A DNA stretch of 31,598 bases. Source: an uncultured Clostridia bacterium. GTDB taxonomy: Bacteria > Bacillota > Clostridia > Lachnospirales > Anaerotignaceae. The notes under the pieces are model-generated. The model made no database searches and had not been told where the DNA came from. It was given only the letters and a program-made list of their open reading frames with translations. Numbering within the stretch: position 1 is the stretch's first letter; the number at the start of each line of letters is the position of its first letter. Of the stretch, positions 24,188 through 31,598 are shown in pieces. Location: assembly GCA_910583755.1 (NCBI GenBank), contig CAJTZO010000029.1, positions 1 through 31,598 of the forward strand. The letters run 5' to 3'. A program made the position numbers and the translations under genes.

Positions 24188-24712
24188 TTATTCTTTGCTA
24201 AATAATTTTTTTATCCCTCTCCCAATTCCTGTACCTATCAAAGAGACAATTATAAGGATAACAAACTGAATCATTCTTGATAACAGTACCTTTTTTGTAT
24301 CATTCCCAAATTCTGTATAAAATCTTCCTTGTTTTATGTGATATATTATAGCATAAGAATAGATATGGTCATTGACTGCTAGATACAATTCTTCCCCTTC
24401 CATATCTTGATTTCCAGTAATAGACCAAACTTCCTTCCATCTATCACTATAAAAACTTTTGATATAGGTTGCTACTGCTAGATTGCCATGTTCTCCCTTA
24501 TAATATAATGTTATACTATTTTTATAGGGTTCTTTATCTATCACTGTACCATTTTGAAAGGAATGTCTTTTTTCTATTTCTTCTAAAAAAGTTTTTTCCA
24601 AATCTCTACCTTTAATAGGAAAATAGATGTCTTGATTGATATAAATCAACATCATAAAAATCAAAAGTAAAAAACATGTTACATTTCCTGCATATTTTTT
24701 TATCTTATCTAT
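24188..24712 (-). CDS. Small membrane protein, second of a tandem paralogous pair (start uncertain)
   Basis: Clear paralogue of the gene just upstream (24712-25218): both have an N-terminal membrane segment, YIKSFYSDRWK versus YVKSIYTNHWK, NDHIYSYAIIYH versus DDHIFQYSIKYY, and a C-terminal membrane segment. Canonical starts are only TTG 24664 or ATG 24655, neither with a ribosome site, and both cut the first membrane segment. The homologous frame extends up to an ATA at 24712, eight bases after AGGGG and overlapping the previous TAA as TAATA; a typical coupled start would read TAATG. I give the extended frame. Either an AUA start is used, or the start codon has mutated and the gene is weakly expressed. 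Family unknown. Confidence 0.5.
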   Translation of the reverse strand: MDKIKKYAGNVTCFLLLIFMMLIYINQDIYFPIKGRDLEKTFLEEIEKRHSFQNGTVIDKEPYKNSITLYYKGEHGNLAVATYIKSFYSDRWKEVWSITGNQDMEGEELYLAVNDHIYSYAIIYHIKQGRFYTEFGNDTKKVLLSRMIQFVILIIVSLIGTGIGRGIKKLFSKE

Positions 24713-25218
24713 TACATATTCCCCTTTCTTTTTTGCATCAAAACACCCACAATTCTACCAATCACAGCCGCTGCTATAATCACACCAAGACTAAACAAAC
24801 GAATCGCAAGTAATGGTTTTGGCTGCCCCACTAGTTCCACAAATAAATTTCCTGTTTCCTTTTGATAATATTTTATGGAATACTGAAAAATATGGTCATC
24901 AATAAAAAATTCTGTATTTTCTTGAAATTCTGATACATAGGAGCACTTCCAGTGATTTGTATAGATACTTTTTACATAAACAGCAAACATTTTTTTTGTT
25001 TGATTTTCAAAAAAGAGTATTTTACTATTGCTATATTGGTATTCTCCAAGAATAGAGCCTTCTTTTATTTCTTTCTGGGAAAGCTGTTGTAAAAAATCAT
25101 TTTTTATGTTTTCCTCTGCTATGGTATGAATGGTTGTTCCATTTAAAAAAAACATTCCTATCACAAGCAATAATACAAAAAAAGAAGTTGTAATCATTTG
25201 ATTTATTTTTCTCATCAC
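24712..25218 (-). CDS. Small membrane protein, first of a tandem paralogous pair
   Basis: 168 residues: an N-terminal membrane segment or signal (about 9-30), an extracytoplasmic domain of about 100 residues rich in beta-type strands (KSIYTNHWKCSYV near 86-98, FIDDHIFQYSIKYY near 106-119), a C-terminal membrane segment (about 137-158) and a basic tail QKRKG. Two membrane spans with an outside domain suggest a sensor-like or anchoring role, but I recognise no family. It lies between rny and the paralogue on the minus strand. Confidence 0.6.
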   Translation of the reverse strand: MMRKINQMITTSFFVLLLVIGMFFLNGTTIHTIAEENIKNDFLQQLSQKEIKEGSILGEYQYSNSKILFFENQTKKMFAVYVKSIYTNHWKCSYVSEFQENTEFFIDDHIFQYSIKYYQKETGNLFVELVGQPKPLLAIRLFSLGVIIAAAVIGRIVGVLMQKRKGNM

Positions 25219-25274
25219 TCACCTCCAAGTTAATCTGTTTTCTATTGTAAAGCCTTATCCCAAAAATTACAAGT

Positions 25275-25305
25275 CAAAAAAAGAGCCGACAACATCGACT
25301 CTTTT
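25275..25305 (-). terminator. Terminator after rny
   Basis: Minus-strand GAGTCGA and TCGGCTC form a seven-pair stem (one G.U) with a short loop, followed by seven T. A second hairpin, TCTTTTAACTTTATT with AATAAAGTTAAAAGA (25321-25355), lies right after the rny stop and may add to 3' end stability. Confidence 0.82.
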
Positions 25306-25357
25306 TTTTGACCTTTCAAATCTTTTAACTTTATTAGAAAAATAAAGTTAAAAGATT

Positions 25358-26908
25358 TTATTTTGCATATTCTATAGCTCGTGTTTCTCTGATAAGATTT
25401 ACCTTAATTTGACCAGGATACTCCAGTTCTTCTTCAATCTTCTTCGCAATATCTCTTGCTAATAATGTCATATCATCATCGCCAACATCTTCTGGTACAA
25501 TGACAATTCGTAATTCTCGTCCTGCCTGAATGGCAAAAGATTTTTCTACCCCTTTGAAATTATCTGCAATTTCTTCCAGTTTTTCTAATCTCTTGATGTA
25601 AGATTCTAAAGTTTCTCGTCTTGCGCCAGGTCTTGCTGCAGAAATAGCATCTGCTGCCTGTACCAGTACCGCAATAATGCTTTGTGGTTCCACATCTCCA
25701 TGATGTGCTTCCACTGCATTAATAATTAGTGCAGACTCTTTATATTTTTTACAAAGTCCTACACCAATGCTAACATGAGAACCTTCCATTTCATGGTCAA
25801 CACTTTTTCCAATGTCATGCAGTAAACCTGCACGTTTTGCCGCATTGGCATCTAAACCAAGTTCTGATGCCATTAATCCTGTTAGGTGTGCCACCTCTAC
25901 AGAATGTTTCAGCACATTTTGTCCATAGCTTGTACGATATTTTAACTTTCCTAAAAGACGAATTAATTCTGGATGAAGTCCATTGACACCTGTTTCAAAG
26001 GTTGCAGCTTCTCCTTCTTCCCTGATAATCACGTCTACTTCTTTTTTTGCCTTTTCTACCATTTCCTCAATTCGTGATGGATGAACACGACCGTCCACAA
26101 TTAGCTTTTCAAGTGCAATTCTTGCAATTTCTCTGCGAATTGGGTCAAAACCAGATAAGATTACCGCTTCAGGGGTATCATCAATAATTAAATCAATCCC
26201 TGTCAATGTTTCCAGTGCTCTAATATTTCTACCCTCTCGCCCTATAATTCTGCCTTTCATTTCATCATTTGGTAACTGCACTACAGAAACCGTTGTTTCT
26301 GCTACATGGTCAACCGCACATTTTTGTATTGCATTTGCTACAATTTCACGGGAACGTCTGTCTGCCTCCAGTTTTGCTTTGCTTTCCATTTCTTTAATCA
26401 TAATGGTAGCTTCATGTTTTACTTCATTTTGAACACTTTCTAGAATATAACTTTTTGCTTCATCCAAAGTTAAGCCTGAAATTCTTTCTAATTCCTGTAA
26501 TTGTTTTTGCTGTAATTGTTTTACATCCTCTTTTTGTATTTCTAATTCTTCCAATTTTTTAGACATTTGTTCTTCTTTTTTTTCATAAGATTCTACTTTT
26601 CTGTCTAAAGCATCTTCCTTTTGCAATAAACGTCTTTCATTTCTTTGTAACTCATTTCGCCTGTCCCGTGCTTCTTTTTCTACTTCATTTTTAATGCGGA
26701 TACTTTCTTCTTTTGCTTCTAGTAACATTTCTTTCTTTTTCGCTTCTGCATCTTTTGTGGCTTCGCCCACAATTTTGTCCGCTCTTTCTTCTGCCACACC
26801 AATTTTTGCTTCTGCGATACGTTTTCTATAATGAAAGCCCATTACAGCGCCAAGTAGTATGCCCACAGCAATTCCTACTATTATTGCTAACCAGTCGATA
26901 AAAAACAC
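25358..26908 (-). CDS. rny: Ribonuclease Y
   Basis: 516 residues, the normal RNase Y length. It has an N-terminal membrane anchor (about 5-26), a long coiled coil (about 30-190), a KH domain (IIGREGRNIRALETLTGIDL near 216-235) and an HD phosphohydrolase domain (HSVEVAHLTG, then LLHDIGKS near 365-372). RNase Y is the main membrane-bound endonuclease that starts mRNA decay in many Firmicutes. The start is uncertain: GTG at 26908 lies directly on the AGGGGAGG ribosome site, and no other ATG, GTG or TTG follows in frame before residue 24. A TTGACA/TAGAAT pair with a 19-base gap lies just upstream (26946-26916). Confidence 0.93.
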   Translation of the reverse strand: MFFIDWLAIIVGIAVGILLGAVMGFHYRKRIAEAKIGVAEERADKIVGEATKDAEAKKKEMLLEAKEESIRIKNEVEKEARDRRNELQRNERRLLQKEDALDRKVESYEKKEEQMSKKLEELEIQKEDVKQLQQKQLQELERISGLTLDEAKSYILESVQNEVKHEATIMIKEMESKAKLEADRRSREIVANAIQKCAVDHVAETTVSVVQLPNDEMKGRIIGREGRNIRALETLTGIDLIIDDTPEAVILSGFDPIRREIARIALEKLIVDGRVHPSRIEEMVEKAKKEVDVIIREEGEAATFETGVNGLHPELIRLLGKLKYRTSYGQNVLKHSVEVAHLTGLMASELGLDANAAKRAGLLHDIGKSVDHEMEGSHVSIGVGLCKKYKESALIINAVEAHHGDVEPQSIIAVLVQAADAISAARPGARRETLESYIKRLEKLEEIADNFKGVEKSFAIQAGRELRIVIVPEDVGDDDMTLLARDIAKKIEEELEYPGQIKVNLIRETRAIEYAK

Positions 26909-27084
26909 CTCCCCTATTCTATTTTTTTGCTTTTATGATTTGTCAAAAAAAATATCATTTTTTCTGAAATACTTTGTTTTTGTGCAAGCTACACCCTTTT
27001 TATTTTAAAGCGTTTCGATACTTATGTCAAGATAGAAGTTTTTTATACAAAATTATAGTACAGTTTATCTATACTTACTAAAAA

Positions 27085-28494
27085 CTAATGTTTTTCCCTT
27101 ATCTTAAACATTCCAAAAGGCATATCTTCTTTTTTTATACACACAATTTTTTTCTGGAATTGCTGTTCCAATTCTTTTTGAAACATTCTATTTTGTCCAC
27201 AAAACACTTGAAGCAGTTTTTCATTTGCCTCCACAGTCACTTCTTGACAGATAGTGTTTTCAAATACTGTTATCATTTTTTGTGTCATTTGTGCTGCTGT
27301 CCAATGGAGAGAAGGCACCCTTCCGGTACCATCACAACATTGACACTTTGCTGTAACTGTTTGTTGCAAGGATGGTCTTGTTTTTTTTCTTGTTAATTGT
27401 AAAAGTCCCAACTCTGTCATACCTACTACAGCCGTTTTCACATGGTCTTTTTTTACTGCCTGCTTGACCGCTTTTATTAGTATTTCTTTATATTCTTCCT
27501 CCATCATATCAATAAAATCAATAATAATAATGCCCGACAAATTACGAAGTCGAAGTTGTTTTGCAATTTCTTCTGCTGCTTCTAAGTTTGTTTTCAAAAT
27601 TGTTTTTTCTAAGTTTTTTTTGCCTGTATATTTTCCTGTATTAACATCAATCACAACACAGGCTTCTGTTTGTTCTATCATCAAAAAACCGCCGCTTTTT
27701 AGCCATACTTTTTTGTCTAATGCTTTTTCAGATTGTTTTTCTACAAAATACTGCGCAAATAAAGAGCCTTTTTTTTGTGCTAATACCACATTTGGATATT
27801 CCTTGCGGACTTCCTCATACACTTTTTCCTCATTTACAACAATTTCATCTATATTTGCAATGTCCTTTAGTTGTTTTAATACCATATTACCATATTCATA
27901 TAATAATGCTGGTGGTTTTACATATTCTCCCTGCTGTTTCATTCTTTCTGCCCTTTTTAATAAGGCATCTATTTCAGATTGAAATTCCTGTTCCGTTTTT
28001 CCTTCTCCATTTGTCCTAACAATAATTCCATATCCTTCTGGTAAACTTTTTTGAATACATTGCTCAATGCGTATTTTTTCTTGTTTTTGTTCTATTTTTT
28101 TGGAAATCCCAATTTGTTTCTGTTCTGGCAAAAGTACAATAAATTTTCCAGCAAGAGAAATATTGTCTGTCACAACAGCTCCTTTTGCTGCAACAGCATC
28201 TTTTTGTACTTGTACAATGACACTATCCCCCACTTTAGGCTTTTTACTTTTTTCATTTGGTTTGTTTGTTTCTGCTCGATTATTTCCATAATAATAATAT
28301 GCATTTTTTCCTTGTCCAATATTGACAAAGGCTGCTTGCATCCCTGCTAATACCGCTTCCACTCTCCCCGCATAAATATTGCCCACAATACTCTGATTTT
28401 CCTGATGTTCTATCCAATACTCTACAAGTTCCCCATCTTCTAGCACACCAATTCTTGACTGGTATGTGGTACAATCAACCAACACTCTTTTCAT
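27085..28494 (-). CDS. rng: Ribonuclease E/G family protein
   Basis: 469 residues, RNase G size, lacking the long degradosome tail of RNase E. It has an N-terminal S1 domain (about 36-115), the catalytic Mg site formed by Asp283 in VIDVNTG and Asp326 in IIIIDFIDM, and a zinc-link CxxC at C384-C387 (KCQCCDGTG). It cleaves single-stranded AU-rich RNA and matures rRNA. It follows the DUF2344 gene on the same strand, a conserved Clostridia arrangement (radical SAM-DUF2344-rng). Together with the neighbouring rny, the window carries both main types of bacterial RNA-decay endonuclease. Confidence 0.93.
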   Translation of the reverse strand: MKRVLVDCTTYQSRIGVLEDGELVEYWIEHQENQSIVGNIYAGRVEAVLAGMQAAFVNIGQGKNAYYYYGNNRAETNKPNEKSKKPKVGDSVIVQVQKDAVAAKGAVVTDNISLAGKFIVLLPEQKQIGISKKIEQKQEKIRIEQCIQKSLPEGYGIIVRTNGEGKTEQEFQSEIDALLKRAERMKQQGEYVKPPALLYEYGNMVLKQLKDIANIDEIVVNEEKVYEEVRKEYPNVVLAQKKGSLFAQYFVEKQSEKALDKKVWLKSGGFLMIEQTEACVVIDVNTGKYTGKKNLEKTILKTNLEAAEEIAKQLRLRNLSGIIIIDFIDMMEEEYKEILIKAVKQAVKKDHVKTAVVGMTELGLLQLTRKKTRPSLQQTVTAKCQCCDGTGRVPSLHWTAAQMTQKMITVFENTICQEVTVEANEKLLQVFCGQNRMFQKELEQQFQKKIVCIKKEDMPFGMFKIREKH

Positions 28495-28572
28495 AATTTC
28501 CTCCTAAAGAGTAAGACCTACATGGTATTGCCCCTAAAAACCTTTAAAATCCTATAAAAAAGACTTTCTTTC

Positions 28573-28752
28573 TACAGCTTGTCAAAAAACCTTGAGGGCT
28601 AGCCCTCAAACTTCTCATTCTTTCTTGAAAGAAAGAACCAAAGAACTTTAAGGCGAAACTAGCGTTTCGCTAAAAAGATTGATTTGATAAGGAAAAACGC
28701 TAATTTTTCCACTAAAGTTTTTTGTCCAACTTTTTTAAAAAAAGTTGGTGGC
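28573..28752. repeat. Composite hairpin repeat, copy G
   Basis: Same orientation as copy E: CAGCTTGTCAAAAAACC, the GAGGGCTAGCCCTC palindrome, TTTCTTTCTTGAAAGAAAG, GCGAAACTAGCGTTTCGC hairpin, the GGAAAAACGC module and CAACTTTTTTAAAAAAAGTT, ending just before the DUF2344 stop. The terminal GTGGG hairpin is cut short. Confidence 0.8.
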
Positions 28753-28766
28753 AATACCTTACGGTT

Positions 28767-29516
28767 TTATTCTCTTAAATCTCTTACCCCTATCCCTTCT
28801 GAAAGTCCTACCATATTGTTTTGTTCTGTTCTCATTAAATCCAATCTGTGGTATCTGATACGATATTTTTCAAAATCCAAGCCTAAAAAATGATAAAGGC
28901 TTTGTATCACCGGTTCTGGTTTTAAATTTCTTCTGCTTCCTGCTGCTAAATAAAGATATAGCCCTTCTGGAATTTTTTTTATCTCAAAAATATCTGGTTT
29001 AATATCTGTTATTTTCTCATTTTTTTTGGTTTTTTTCAAAACAAGAATTTCTTTTTGTGACAAATACTGCTTGATATCCTCTTTCAAGGAATCTCTTTTT
29101 ATTAATTCCTCTGCATAAACAATATATTTTGCACCATCAATGGATGCCATAGCACTATCCGTTTTTTGTGTTATCAATACACTATCCAATACCTTTACAC
29201 CATTTGGTAATACTTTATTTAATTCCTCCATTACAAAAGCTGGTTCTATTTTTTCTGCCATTTCAAAATCACCATATTCTCCTTCGCTTGTTGTCCCTAA
29301 AGTTAAGGGATTTGCAAAAGATAATAATTGATGGGGGTTAAACCCTTGCGAATATGCTACAGGCAAATTTGCCCTTTTGATGGCTCTTTGAAATAATCGC
29401 ATTATGTCTAAATGTCCTATAAATTTTACTTCTTCTCCCTTTGTAAATTTTATGCGATAAATAAAATGTTCTTTTGGCTTTGTAAAGCCTTTTTGACTAT
29501 AATCTATCTCACTCAT
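28767..29516 (-). CDS. DUF2344 (TIGR03936-type) radical-SAM partner protein
   Basis: 249 residues from ATG 29516, which has GGAGGAGG with suitable spacing; the frame is open 11 codons further but inside the upstream gene. The family signature is near the N-terminus (YRIKFTKGEEVKFIGHLDIMRLFQRA then SQGFNPHQLLSFANPLTLG). It overlaps the radical SAM gene by eight bases, so the two are translationally coupled. In many Firmicutes this domain follows or is fused to the same radical SAM protein next to rng and ribosomal protein genes; the reaction is not known to me. Confidence 0.88.
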   Translation of the reverse strand: MSEIDYSQKGFTKPKEHFIYRIKFTKGEEVKFIGHLDIMRLFQRAIKRANLPVAYSQGFNPHQLLSFANPLTLGTTSEGEYGDFEMAEKIEPAFVMEELNKVLPNGVKVLDSVLITQKTDSAMASIDGAKYIVYAEELIKRDSLKEDIKQYLSQKEILVLKKTKKNEKITDIKPDIFEIKKIPEGLYLYLAAGSRRNLKPEPVIQSLYHFLGLDFEKYRIRYHRLDLMRTEQNNMVGLSEGIGVRDLRE

Positions 29517-31350
29517 AGCAAACGCCTCCTCCAAAACATTTTGCGCCACAATGAGAACAATCTTGTCTGCAATTTGGTGTCACTTCTTCTCTTTGTGCCT
29601 TTTCTCTTTCTGCTATTAAAAATTGTTTTGAAACACCAACGGAAATATGGTCCCAAGGTAATATTTCATCATAATTTCTTTTTCTATTGGCATAAAATGC
29701 AGGGTCAATTCCTGTGTCCTCAAATGCTTGCATCCATTTGTCATATTGAAATAAATCATTCCAAGCATCAAATTTACAGCCTAATTGCCATGCTCTATAT
29801 AATACCTTTGAAATTTTCCTATCTCCTCTTGCAACTACCCCTTCTAAAAAACTTAATTTTACATCATGATATTGATATTTTAATTGTTTTTTAGTAATTT
29901 GTTTTTTTACTGTTTTTGCTTTTTCTAAAAATTCATCAAATGTATTTTGTGCATCCCACTGAAAAGGAGTAAATGGTTTTGGCACAAAACAAGAACTACT
30001 TGCCACTACTTGTACTGGTCTTGGACGTTTTTCTTTTGGCATTTCATAATATTTTTCTACTATTTTTTCAGACAATTCTGCAATTCCTTTTATATCCTGC
30101 TCCGTTTCTGTTGGTAATCCAATCATAAAATATAATTTTACCCTTGTCCATCCTCCTGAAAAAGCCAATGCACAACCTTTTAAGATTTCTTCTTCTGTCA
30201 AATTTTTATTAATAACATTTCGTAATCTTTGTGTACCAGCTTCTGGTGCAAACGTTAAGGAACTTTTTCTAACTTCTTGTATTTTTTCCATCAATTCTAA
30301 GGAAAAAGCGTCTATTCTTAAAGAAGGTAAAGATAAACTAACTTCTTGCTTTGTAAATTCTTCCAACAAGCCATTTGCCAACTCTGGAAAACAGGTAAAA
30401 TCACTTGTACTTAATGAAATTAAAGAAATTTCTTCATGTCCAGAAGCTTTAACTAATTCTTTTGCTTGTTTTAATAAAGTATCTACCCTTTTTTCCCTTA
30501 CAGGGCGATATACAAAACCTGCTTGACAAAATCTACAACCACGAATGCACCCCCGAAATAGTTCCAATGTTACTCTGTCATGTACTACATCAATTAAAGG
30601 TACTAGCTGTTTTTCTGGATAATATACACTATCCATGTCTGTTACAACTGCTTTTTTTAATATCTTTCTAGCATTTTCATGATTTGGTGTAAAAGAAGCA
30701 ATTTCTCCATTTTCCTTGTAGCTTACATCATAGTATTTTGGTATATAAATACTGTCAAACTGCAACAATTTTTCTAAAAACTGCTCTTTGGTACCGCCTT
30801 CTTTTTTATTTTGTTTGTACAAGTCTAATATTTTATCATACAATACTTCTCCCTCGCCTAAATAAAAAAAGTCAACAAATTCTGCTAAAGGTTCCGGATT
30901 ATAGGCACAAGAACCACCACAAACAATAATAGGGTCGTTTTCTGTTCTTTGTTCTGCAAGTAGTGGGATTCCTGCCAAATCCAACATATTTAATACATTG
31001 GTATAACACATCTCATATTGCAGTGTAAAACCAACAAAGTCAAATTGTTTGATAGGTTGTTGTGTTTCAATAGAAAAAAGCGGAATCTGATTTTCCCGCA
31101 TTTTTTGCTCTAAATCTATCCAAGGCGCAAATACTCTTTCACAGTATGTATCTTCTCGCCGATTTAAAAAATAATATAATATTTGTAATCCTAAATGAGA
31201 CATTCCCACCTCATAAACATCAGGAAAGCAAAATCCAAAACGAATCTCTACTTTTTTCGGGTCTTTGATGACCATATTGACTTCATTTCCAGTATATCTT
31301 GCAGGCCTTTCCACTTGCAGTAATAGTTCATCTGGTATGCAATTTTTCAT
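29509..31350 (-). CDS. B12-binding-type radical SAM protein (TIGR03960-like)
   Basis: 613 residues. The N-terminal region resembles a cobalamin-binding Rossmann domain (PDVYEVGMSHLGLQILYYFLN near 43-63, VCGGSCAYNPEPL near 143-155), followed by a radical SAM TIM barrel whose cluster ligands are Cys268, Cys272, Cys275 in RGCIRGCRFCQAG. The C-terminus ends in a Cys-rich tail (NCRQDCSHCGAKCFGGGVC), which could bind a second iron-sulfur cluster or zinc. Substrate unknown; its lasting link to rng, the DUF2344 gene and often ribosomal genes suggests RNA or ribosome modification, which is inference only. Confidence 0.9.
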   Translation of the reverse strand: MKNCIPDELLLQVERPARYTGNEVNMVIKDPKKVEIRFGFCFPDVYEVGMSHLGLQILYYFLNRREDTYCERVFAPWIDLEQKMRENQIPLFSIETQQPIKQFDFVGFTLQYEMCYTNVLNMLDLAGIPLLAEQRTENDPIIVCGGSCAYNPEPLAEFVDFFYLGEGEVLYDKILDLYKQNKKEGGTKEQFLEKLLQFDSIYIPKYYDVSYKENGEIASFTPNHENARKILKKAVVTDMDSVYYPEKQLVPLIDVVHDRVTLELFRGCIRGCRFCQAGFVYRPVREKRVDTLLKQAKELVKASGHEEISLISLSTSDFTCFPELANGLLEEFTKQEVSLSLPSLRIDAFSLELMEKIQEVRKSSLTFAPEAGTQRLRNVINKNLTEEEILKGCALAFSGGWTRVKLYFMIGLPTETEQDIKGIAELSEKIVEKYYEMPKEKRPRPVQVVASSSCFVPKPFTPFQWDAQNTFDEFLEKAKTVKKQITKKQLKYQYHDVKLSFLEGVVARGDRKISKVLYRAWQLGCKFDAWNDLFQYDKWMQAFEDTGIDPAFYANRKRNYDEILPWDHISVGVSKQFLIAEREKAQREEVTPNCRQDCSHCGAKCFGGGVCYE

Positions 31351-31510
31351 ATTTTTTCCTCCTAAAAATTCAATATCTCTATGATACCCTATTTTTTTAA
31401 AAAATGCACTATTATCTTCTATAAATTCATATCTTCCTGTAAAAAATGTGACAAAGTTAATCCAAAGATAGCAGAATTTTATACTATCTTTTCCCCAATT
31501 TATTGTTTAA

Positions 31511-31543
31511 AAAAGAAAAAAGCCTTTCTCATCACAAGAAAGG
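31511..31543 (-). terminator. Terminator of the gene beyond the right window edge
   Basis: Minus-strand CCTTTCT and AGAAAGG (31543-31537 and 31529-31523) with a seven-base loop, followed by CTTTTTTCTTTTTT. It would end a minus-strand transcript that enters the window from the right. Confidence 0.75.
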
Positions 31544-31547
31544 ACCA

Positions 31548-31598
31548 GTCTGTCAATAAAGTCTTTTTTTGTGGGTTTCACCCACACCCACCAACTTT
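31548..31598. repeat. Composite hairpin repeat, copy H (cut by the window edge)
   Basis: GTCTGTCAATAAAGTC, then TTTTTTTGTGGGTTTCACCC and CACCAACTTT, in the orientation of copies A and B. It continues past the window. Confidence 0.75.

Noticed and set aside
27464..27982. 172-codon plus-strand frame opposite rng
   Set aside because: It is antisense to a clear RNase E/G gene, with low-complexity serine- and phenylalanine-rich sequence typical of a shadow frame.

Overview
The window is an AT-rich chromosomal segment of a spore-forming Clostridia-type Firmicute, most likely Lachnospiraceae-like. I infer this from the low-GC codon use, the strong GGAGG ribosome binding sites, a spoIIM sporulation gene, RNase Y, RNase E/G, and the radical-SAM/DUF2344 pair placed next to rng. 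Almost every gene is on the minus strand. Most of the window is ordinary housekeeping DNA. No rRNA, tRNA, CRISPR array or insertion sequence is visible.

Layout. 1-5103: GalT-like HIT protein, oligopeptide-binding lipoprotein, secreted copper-amine-oxidase-like protein, lytic transglycosylase and coaE. 5335-7956: polA. 8075-15660: an accessory island, described below. 15755-16762: an orphan substrate-binding lipoprotein on the plus strand. 16852-19230: small membrane protein, family 2 glycosyltransferase, purine nucleoside phosphorylase. 19409-19984: a PfpI/DJ-1 protein on the plus strand. 20194-23947: xerD, spoIIM, a Nudix hydrolase and an aspartate-type aminotransferase. 24188-25218: two tandem paralogous membrane proteins. 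25358-31350: rny, rng, a DUF2344 gene and a B12-binding-type radical SAM gene. Between genes lies a composite hairpin-rich repeat in at least seven copies.

The unusual part is the island. Three overlapping minus-strand genes (14153 down to 8207) encode a large probably helical protein, a SWIM zinc-finger protein and a retron-like reverse transcriptase with a long coiled-coil N-terminal extension. A good promoter (TTGAAA-16-TATAAT) drives them. About 40 bp away, an extended -10 promoter (TTGACA-16-TGTTATACT) fires in the opposite direction into a tandem array of six units of about 200 bp with a period of 219-223 bp. Each unit can fold as a closing stem, two short 5' hairpins and one long hairpin, which is the layout of a retron msr-msd RNA (a1, short hairpins, long hairpin, a2). 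The frame of the unit is nearly invariant, but the long hairpin carries an arm whose sequence differs in every unit while pairing is kept, capped by a conserved tip (AGTANCCTNNGG). Compensatory changes in the closing stem and in the short hairpins support a real RNA. The sixth unit ends in a run of seven T. I read the island as a retron-like system with one reverse transcriptase and six alternative non-coding RNA templates, probably a defence system. The structure is seen in the sequence; the reverse transcription and the function are inferred.
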